NCBI GenBank assembly: GCA_014656495.1
Contig: BNCN01000001.1
Location: forward strand, 372,001-436,000
Origin: Comamonas sp. KCTC 72670
GTDB taxonomy: Bacteria > Myxococcota > Myxococcia > Myxococcales > Myxococcaceae
Direction of reading: 5' to 3'
DNA: 64,000 nt
Shown here: in pieces, positions 58,378-64,000 of the stretch
Layout of the letters: each line of letters opens with the position of its first letter
Position numbering within the stretch: position 1 is the first letter of the stretch
Made by a program: the position numbers and the translations under genes
The notes under the pieces: generated by a model
What the model saw: only the letters and a program-made list of their open reading frames with translations
The model's database searches: none
Told to the model about the DNA's origin: nothing

Positions 58378-59384
58378 GGGAAGACCCTCAAGAAGGAAGC
58401 GCGCAGCAGCAGCTCCAGCGCGGCGAGTCCGAAGGCGGCCAGGAGGAAGGGGTGGAAGTCCTCGCGGTACGTCGCGCTGGCCCCGCCCTCCATCAGCTTC
58501 GAGCGCTCCAGCGAGTCGAGCACCTTCTGGAGTCCCTCGCGGAGCTGCTCGGGGTCGGTCGCGCGGTAGTACTCACCGCCGGTCCGGTCCGCGATGTCCT
58601 GCATCAGCTCCGGGTTGATGGGAATCTCCGTGTCGCGCCACACGGTGTTGCCGAACAGGTCCGTGCCCTGCGGGAAGGGCACCTTGCCGCCCTTGCCCAC
58701 CAGGATGGTGTAGATGGGCACCTTCAGCGCCTGGGCCATGTTCGCCGAGTCCATGGGCGAGATCTTCCCGGAGTTGTTGTCGCCGTCGGTGATGAGCACC
58801 ACCACGCGGCTCTTCGCCTCCGAGTCGCGCAGGCGGTTGAGCGAGGTCGCCAGCGCGTCGCCAATGGCCGTGCCGTCCTCCAGCACGCGCGTGCGCAGCT
58901 GCTTGATGACCTCCTTCAGCACGCCGTAGTCCAGCGTGAGCGGCGCCTGCGTGTAGGCCGCGCCCGCGAACACCACCAGGCCGATGCGGTCATTCACGCG
59001 GTTGGAGATGAACTCGCTCAGCACCTCCTTGGCCACGTGCATGCGGTTCTGCGGACGGAAGTCACCGGCCTCCATCGACGTGGACAAGTCCAGCGCCACC
59101 ACGATGTCGATGCCCTCCACCGACAGGTCGCGCACGCGCGAGTCACGCACCTGCGGCCGGGCGATGGCGAGCACCGCGGCCGTCACCGCCGCCACGCGCA
59201 GCAGCGGCAGCAGCGGCAAGAGGTACGCGCGGAAGCCCCGGCCTCCCTGGGCGAAGACATGCGCCGCGGAGAAGCGCAGCGTGGCGCGGGTGCGCCGCTC
59301 CCGCCACGCCTGCCAGAGCAGCAGCGGCACGAGCAGCAGCCCCCAGAGCGCCTCGGGGTTATTGAACGCGGGGAGCGGCGGCAT
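58374..59384 (-). CDS. batA: BatA: membrane VWA-domain protein
   Basis: A 336-residue protein. PLLLWQAWRERRTRATLRFSAAH and LLPLLPLLRVAAVTAAVLAIARPQ are the two N-terminal membrane segments; the VWA domain has MIDAS VVALDLSTSM, and the Bat-specific NRVNDRIGLVVFAGAAYTQAPLTLDY and LITDGDNNSGKI follow. A final membrane helix anchors the C-terminus. ATG 59384 lies 26 bp inside the preceding gene. BatA/BatB pairs are expected to form a complex. Confidence 0.93.
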   Translation of the reverse strand: MPPLPAFNNPEALWGLLLVPLLLWQAWRERRTRATLRFSAAHVFAQGGRGFRAYLLPLLPLLRVAAVTAAVLAIARPQVRDSRVRDLSVEGIDIVVALDLSTSMEAGDFRPQNRMHVAKEVLSEFISNRVNDRIGLVVFAGAAYTQAPLTLDYGVLKEVIKQLRTRVLEDGTAIGDALATSLNRLRDSEAKSRVVVLITDGDNNSGKISPMDSANMAQALKVPIYTILVGKGGKVPFPQGTDLFGNTVWRDTEIPINPELMQDIADRTGGEYYRATDPEQLREGLQKVLDSLERSKLMEGGASATYREDFHPFLLAAFGLAALELLLRASFLRVFP

Positions 59385-60354
59385 TGTCAGAAGCCTGGGG
59401 CGGCGGTGGCGGAACGTACGTCTGGTCGATGAGCGTGTAACCGAAGGCCAGCGAAGCGCTGCAGGACTCGGCCGAGGCCTCCGCGCGCGCGTACTTCACC
59501 ATGTCCGACTCGGACACGAAGCGCATCAGCGCGTCCTCGGGCAGCCCCGGCGTGGACATGCGGCGCAGCGACGCCATCAGCTCGGAGCTGGTGCACTCCA
59601 GCGCCTCGAAGGCGTAGCGCTCGCCCAGGTAGCCGCGGAGGATCTCCGACAGCCGGAAATAGAACTCCTTCACCTGGCCGCGCGCCGGCAGGTCCTCCGC
59701 CTTCAGCGCGTCCAGCGCCTTGCGCGTGCGCACGTCCAGCGGAAGCTGGGGCACCACCACCTCGTGCTTGGGCCGGTTCCTCCACCAACGGAAGAGCAGC
59801 CAGGCGAGCACCGCCGCGGCCAGCGCGCCCAGCACCGTGAGCACCAGGCGCCACGAACGGATGGGGACCTCCTCCGGCGGCTTGTAGTCGAAGAGGTCCG
59901 CGCCCTGCCCGTCCGCTTCCGGCGGCAGCGTGGACGTCACCTCCACCGCCTGCGGGGGCGCGGTGTAGCGCTGGGGGCCCTCCGGCGTGGACACGTCGAA
60001 CGGCAGCGCGGGCACCTCCACCGAGCCCAGGGCGAACGCGGACATCCGCACCCGGAACGTCGTGGTGGCCGACTCCGGCCCGTCCTGGCGCTGGCGCGTC
60101 TGGTCCAGGAACTCGAAGTCACCCGTCTGCTGCGGCACCGCCAGCTCGTAGCGGTGGTCCTTCGAGTGGGTGATGACCACCTCGTAGACGAAGGGGTCGC
60201 CGATGCGGACCTGCTGGGGGTCCACGCGCACGGACATGCTCAGCGGCGAGGCCAGCGCGGGCCCTCCCGCGTCCGCCGCGGGGGCCTGGGCCCAAGCGCC
60301 TTGGGACGCCGCCAGCGCGCAGCACAGGGCCAGGAGAGGAAGGAGCCGCCTCAC
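59359..60354 (-). CDS. BatD-like/DUF4381-type membrane protein of the Bat operon
   Basis: A 331-residue protein with a signal (cleavage near AWA-Q), an Ig-like domain (LSMSVRVDPQQVRIGDPFVYEVVITHSKDH), one membrane helix (LVLTVLGALAAAVLAWLLFRWW), and a helical C-terminal part (ALDALKAEDLPARGQVKEFYFRLSEILRGYLGERYAFEALECTSSELM) typical of DUF4381-like proteins. It looks like a shorter, second BatD. It lies between DUF58 and batA, overlapping both. The Pro-rich tail is unique. Confidence 0.8.
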   Translation of the reverse strand: MRRLLPLLALCCALAASQGAWAQAPAADAGGPALASPLSMSVRVDPQQVRIGDPFVYEVVITHSKDHRYELAVPQQTGDFEFLDQTRQRQDGPESATTTFRVRMSAFALGSVEVPALPFDVSTPEGPQRYTAPPQAVEVTSTLPPEADGQGADLFDYKPPEEVPIRSWRLVLTVLGALAAAVLAWLLFRWWRNRPKHEVVVPQLPLDVRTRKALDALKAEDLPARGQVKEFYFRLSEILRGYLGERYAFEALECTSSELMASLRRMSTPGLPEDALMRFVSESDMVKYARAEASAESCSASLAFGYTLIDQTYVPPPPPQASDNAAAPRVQ

Positions 60355-61232
60355 GCCGCCATCCTCCGGGCCCGCGCGCGGAAGAAGTTCGCGAGCGCCT
60401 TGCCGTGGTCGTCGCCCGCGCGCAGCTCCACGTGGTCCAGCTCCAGCTTCTTGAACAGCTTGCGCCGCTCATCGCGCGCGGCCTGCATGGCCCGGGCGAA
60501 GCGGCCACGCACGCGCGGGTCGCTGGTGTCGACGATGAAGCGCTCGCCCGTCTCCGGGTCCTCCATGTCCACCAGCCCCAGGCGCGGGAACGCCTCTTCC
60601 AGCGGGTCCGCCACCACGACGGGCACCAGGTCGTGCTTGCGGCCCACCAGCTTCAGCGGCTTCTCGTAGTCGCGGGCCTGGAAGTCGGAGACGAGGAACG
60701 TCACCGCCTTCCGCTTCGCCACCTGCGTCAGGTAGTTGAGCCCCACCGCCAGGTCCGTGCCCTTGCCCGCCGGCTGGTACGTGAGGATGTCGCTCACCAG
60801 CCGCAGCACGTGCGTGCGGCCCTTGCGCGGCGGCACCACCTTCTCCACCCGGTCCGAGAAGAGGATGAGCCCCACCCGGTCGTTGTTGGCGATGGCGCTG
60901 AAGGCGATCTGCGCCGCCACCTCCGCGGCGATCTCCGACTTGGTGCGCTCGCGCGAGCCGAACTCCTTCGACGCGGAGACGTCCACCACCAGCATCACCG
61001 TCAGCTCGCGCTCCTCGGTGAAGACCTTGACGTAGGCCTCGTCCATGCGCGCGGTGACGTTCCAGTCGATGATGCGAATCTCGTCACCGGGCTGGTACTG
61101 ACGCACCTCGGAGAAGGCCATGCCCCGGCCCTTGAAGACCGAGTGGTACTGGCCTGCGAGCATGTCGGAGACCACCTTGCGGGTGCGAATCTCCAGCTTG
61201 CGGATGCGGCGGATGAGGTCCTTGGGAAGCAC
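60351..61232 (-). CDS. DUF58 protein of the MoxR/Bat operon
   Basis: A 293-residue cytoplasmic protein. The family core is FSEVRQYQPGDEIRIIDWNVTARMDEAYVKVFTEERELTVMLVVDVSASKEFG, where a degenerate VWA-type DVSAS motif is embedded. DUF58 genes are almost always next to moxR, as here (31 bp downstream). They are thought to be adaptors between the AAA ATPase and membrane VWA proteins. Confidence 0.94.
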   Translation of the reverse strand: MLPKDLIRRIRKLEIRTRKVVSDMLAGQYHSVFKGRGMAFSEVRQYQPGDEIRIIDWNVTARMDEAYVKVFTEERELTVMLVVDVSASKEFGSRERTKSEIAAEVAAQIAFSAIANNDRVGLILFSDRVEKVVPPRKGRTHVLRLVSDILTYQPAGKGTDLAVGLNYLTQVAKRKAVTFLVSDFQARDYEKPLKLVGRKHDLVPVVVADPLEEAFPRLGLVDMEDPETGERFIVDTSDPRVRGRFARAMQAARDERRKLFKKLELDHVELRAGDDHGKALANFFRARARRMAA

Positions 61233-61263
61233 GGGGCGCCTGGCGGGCTCTTGCGAGTGAGGG

Positions 61264-62253
<990 letters not shown>

Positions 62254-62281
62254 GTCGCCTCGTGTCGGACTGGCGGCGGGC

Positions 62282-62311
62282 AGCCTAGGGTTTACAGGGT
62301 ATCCGGCTCAA
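62282..62311 (-). promoter_or_regulatory. Predicted promoter of the MoxR/Bat operon
   Basis: On the minus strand TTGAGC (62311-62306) and TAGGCT (62287-62282) are spaced 18 bp apart. Transcription would start near 62275, giving a leader of about 22 nt before the moxR-type ATG. Confidence 0.4.
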
Positions 62312-62448
62312 CACCGCAGAGGGCCGCGCATTCCAGTAAGTTGCCCGTCCGTCCGCTCCTCCTGGAGTGTCCTCCCCATGTACCACTCACAGCCGCCACG
62401 CCAACCCTTGTTCCACACCCGGCGGACCGCCGCGTGCTGGGGGACACC

Positions 62449-63339
62449 ATGAAGGCCCCCTCCGTGGGGCCGGTGGAGGCCGCGCTGCTGGCCCAGCTGG
62501 CCCCGGCCGTCTCCGCGACGGTTCACTGGTTGCCGAGCGGAGGGGCCCTCCGGGTCCTGGAGGCGGGCACGGGCCCCACGGTGGTGCTGCTCCACGGGCG
62601 CGGCGGCGCGGCCACCCAGTGGTTCACCTACCTGACGGTCCTGGCCCGGGGGCACCGCGTGCTGGCGGTGGACCTGCCCGGCTTCGGGATGTCGTCCCCC
62701 ACCGAGGGCCCCCTGGCCACCGCCGAGGACGCGCTGGCCTTCTTCACCGTCCCCGTCGAGGCGCTGCTGGCCCGGCTCGCCCCCGGCCCGGTGTCCGTGG
62801 TGGGCCACTCGCTGGGCGGGCTGGTGGCGCTGGAGCTCGCGCTGCGCGCCCGGGTGCCCGTGGAGCGGCTGGCCCTGGTGGACGCCATGGGCCTGGGCCC
62901 TCGAATGGCACGCAAGGCCCGCCTCTTCTTCCGTGCGGGTCCCGAGCGGCTGGCGCGCTCCCTGGGCCCCTGGGCCTGGGCCCAGATGATGCCGCCCCCT
63001 CCGACGCCGCTGGGTCAGCGGCTGGGCGCCCTGGAGTACGAGCTGCTCACCCGCCCGGATGCCAGCCCCGAGGCCACCCGGGCCTTCAACCGGCTCGTCC
63101 CCGTGACAGGGCCCGTCTTCCATCGCGCGGAGAGGCTGGAGTCCGTGACGGCGCCGGTGCTCCTCGTCTGGGGCGAGCACGAGGACACCCTGCCCGTCTC
63201 CCTCGCCGAGCAGGCGGCACGGCGCCTCCCCACCGCCCGGCTCCTGCGCCTGGACGCGGGCCACAGCCCCCACCAGGAGCGCCCGGAGCGCGTCCTCCCG
63301 GAGCTGAAGGGGTTCCTCGCCGGAGCCCCGGGAGCGTGA
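62449..63339 (+). CDS. Alpha/beta hydrolase
   Basis: A 296-residue hydrolase. The oxyanion segment is VVLLHGRGGAATQWFTYLTVL, the nucleophile elbow VVGHSLGGLVALELALRAR (Ser in GHSLGG), the acid is in LLVWGEHEDTLP and the base in LRLDAGHSPHQERPE, so the triad is intact. The substrate cannot be predicted. ATG 62449 is used; longer frames run antisense to the MoxR gene. It is divergent from the Bat operon. Confidence 0.92.
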   Translation: MKAPSVGPVEAALLAQLAPAVSATVHWLPSGGALRVLEAGTGPTVVLLHGRGGAATQWFTYLTVLARGHRVLAVDLPGFGMSSPTEGPLATAEDALAFFTVPVEALLARLAPGPVSVVGHSLGGLVALELALRARVPVERLALVDAMGLGPRMARKARLFFRAGPERLARSLGPWAWAQMMPPPPTPLGQRLGALEYELLTRPDASPEATRAFNRLVPVTGPVFHRAERLESVTAPVLLVWGEHEDTLPVSLAEQAARRLPTARLLRLDAGHSPHQERPERVLPELKGFLAGAPGA

Positions 63340-63341
63340 GG

Positions 63342-63359
63342 CTCGGACCCCGGTCCGAG
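63342..63359 (+). terminator. Terminator-like hairpin after the hydrolase gene
   Basis: CTCGGAC (63342-63348) pairs perfectly with GTCCGAG (63353-63359) around a CCCG tetraloop, 2 bp after the stop codon. No T-run. Confidence 0.6.
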
Positions 63360-63466
63360 ACAGGCTGCCCGCTCGCGAGGGAGGCATTGGCTCCCGCGGC
63401 GAGGACACCTCGGGTGGGCCCCTTCCTGGGCGGGAGCCCCGGCGCGAACGGCCTGGTCGCGCCCAC

Positions 63467-64000
63467 CTACGTCTTCAATTGACGCCGCTGCGCTTCCCAG
63501 CGCCGCCGCAGCTCGGAGCGGCGCTCCGGGTAGGGCACGTCGAGGAAGTCCACGCTGAGCAATCGCTCCGTCCTGAAGTACCGGAAGTCCCGACGCAGCT
63601 CACACCAGGCAATCAACACGCGGACGCCCGTCACGTAGCCCACGAGGAAGGGCCACACCGTGCGCTGGCTCATCGAGCCTTCCGCATCGGCGTAGTGGAG
63701 GTGGAGCTTCCGCTGCTTCCGTGACCACTCTCGCAGCCGGCTCACGTCGACGGTTCCGTCCGGCCGCCGCTGCGAGGGCGGCGGAGTGCCCACCACCGGG
63801 TCGTCGACCAGTTCGCGCAGGTGCTTGGGGACGATGGCGGCGACCTTCGCCAGGACATCTCCCGCCGCGGCCGACAGGGTCTTGTCCGCGTTGGCCGCCA
63901 CCCATTGCGCGCCGAGCACCACCGCCTCGACCTCGCTCGGCGTCAACATCAACGGCGGCAGGTCGAAGCCGCGCTCGAGCACATACCCGACCCCCGCTTC
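63467..64000 (-). CDS. WYL-domain transcriptional regulator (YafY type), N-terminus missing
   Basis: The gene enters from the right edge; about 177 codons are visible and the N-terminal helix-turn-helix lies outside. The first visible residues (GYVLERGFDLPPLMLTPSEVEAVVLGAQWVA) are the linker after the HTH in YafY/DeoR-like proteins. VDVSRLREWSRKQRKLHLHYADAEGSMSQRTVWPFLVGYVTGVRVLIAWCELRRDFRYFRTERLLSVDFL is the WYL domain, a ligand- or nucleic-acid-sensing module. The usual WYL triplet is replaced by VWP/LVG-type residues. Its targets are unknown. Confidence 0.88.
   Translation of the reverse strand, partial: EAGVGYVLERGFDLPPLMLTPSEVEAVVLGAQWVAANADKTLSAAAGDVLAKVAAIVPKHLRELVDDPVVGTPPPSQRRPDGTVDVSRLREWSRKQRKLHLHYADAEGSMSQRTVWPFLVGYVTGVRVLIAWCELRRDFRYFRTERLLSVDFLDVPYPERRSELRRRWEAQRRQLKT

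Overview
The window is very GC-rich bacterial DNA with strong GC bias at third codon positions, many GTG and a few TTG starts, and dense TGA/ATG overlaps. It almost certainly comes from a myxobacterium of the Myxococcaceae (Myxococcus, Corallococcus or a close relative). The best evidence is an adjacent carD/carG pair. CarD here has the family domain, an acidic linker and four AT-hooks, and CarG has an archaemetzincin-like metal site lacking the catalytic Glu. Supporting evidence is a Hanks-type kinase with a C-terminal PEGA-like domain, PilZ proteins, many small lipoproteins with Gly/Asp-rich tails, and a partial type III secretion-like cluster.

Layout. 1-10245 (minus): the division and cell wall (dcw) cluster, read from its own promoter and MraZ-type operator: mraZ, a STAS protein, rsmH, ftsL, ftsI, murE, murF, mraY, murD, ftsW (cut by the left edge). 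10404-15553: a two-domain PilZ protein, a long acyl-CoA dehydrogenase, an SRPBCC/ArsR pair behind a perfect palindrome, and a lipoprotein. 15554-22632 (plus): membrane Ser/Thr kinase, a small exported protein, carD, carG, and a membrane-anchored protein coupled to a PMT/ArnT-like glycosyltransferase. 22679-31785: a toxin-like unknown protein, several lipoproteins, a glutamine-synthetase-like/Fe-alcohol dehydrogenase operon divergent from a glutamine amidotransferase, and an AI-2E-type permease. 31812-42597: rho with a long leader, ligA, acylphosphatase, a DUF3052-type protein, an RNase E/G with a very large low-complexity insertion, a YihY/BrkB membrane protein and an HU/IHF-type protein.

42617-51529 (minus) is a type III export cluster: a needle-like candidate, SctI-like, SctJ, an unknown protein, SctQ, a FliO-like protein, then SctR, S, T, U and V. 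The ATPase, stator, secretin and SctD are not in the window. 51756-53638 holds a PilZ protein, a single-domain response regulator, a zinc-ribbon protein and a SpoIIAA-like protein. 53735-62253 (minus) is a complete MoxR/DUF58/Bat operon: MoxR ATPase, DUF58, a BatD-like membrane protein, BatA, BatB, BatC, BatD, BatE. The right edge has an alpha/beta hydrolase and a truncated WYL-type regulator.

Most interesting points: (1) the first gene of the type III cluster has a C-terminus resembling needle subunits and sits directly before sctI-sctJ, in a system usually described as needle-less; (2) the S1 domain of the RNase E/G is split by about 330 residues of repetitive sequence; (3) a clear mraZ promoter followed by three 10-bp-spaced boxes; (4) a possible rho leader ORF overlapping the rho start; (5) a STAS protein lacking the regulatory serine inside the dcw cluster.
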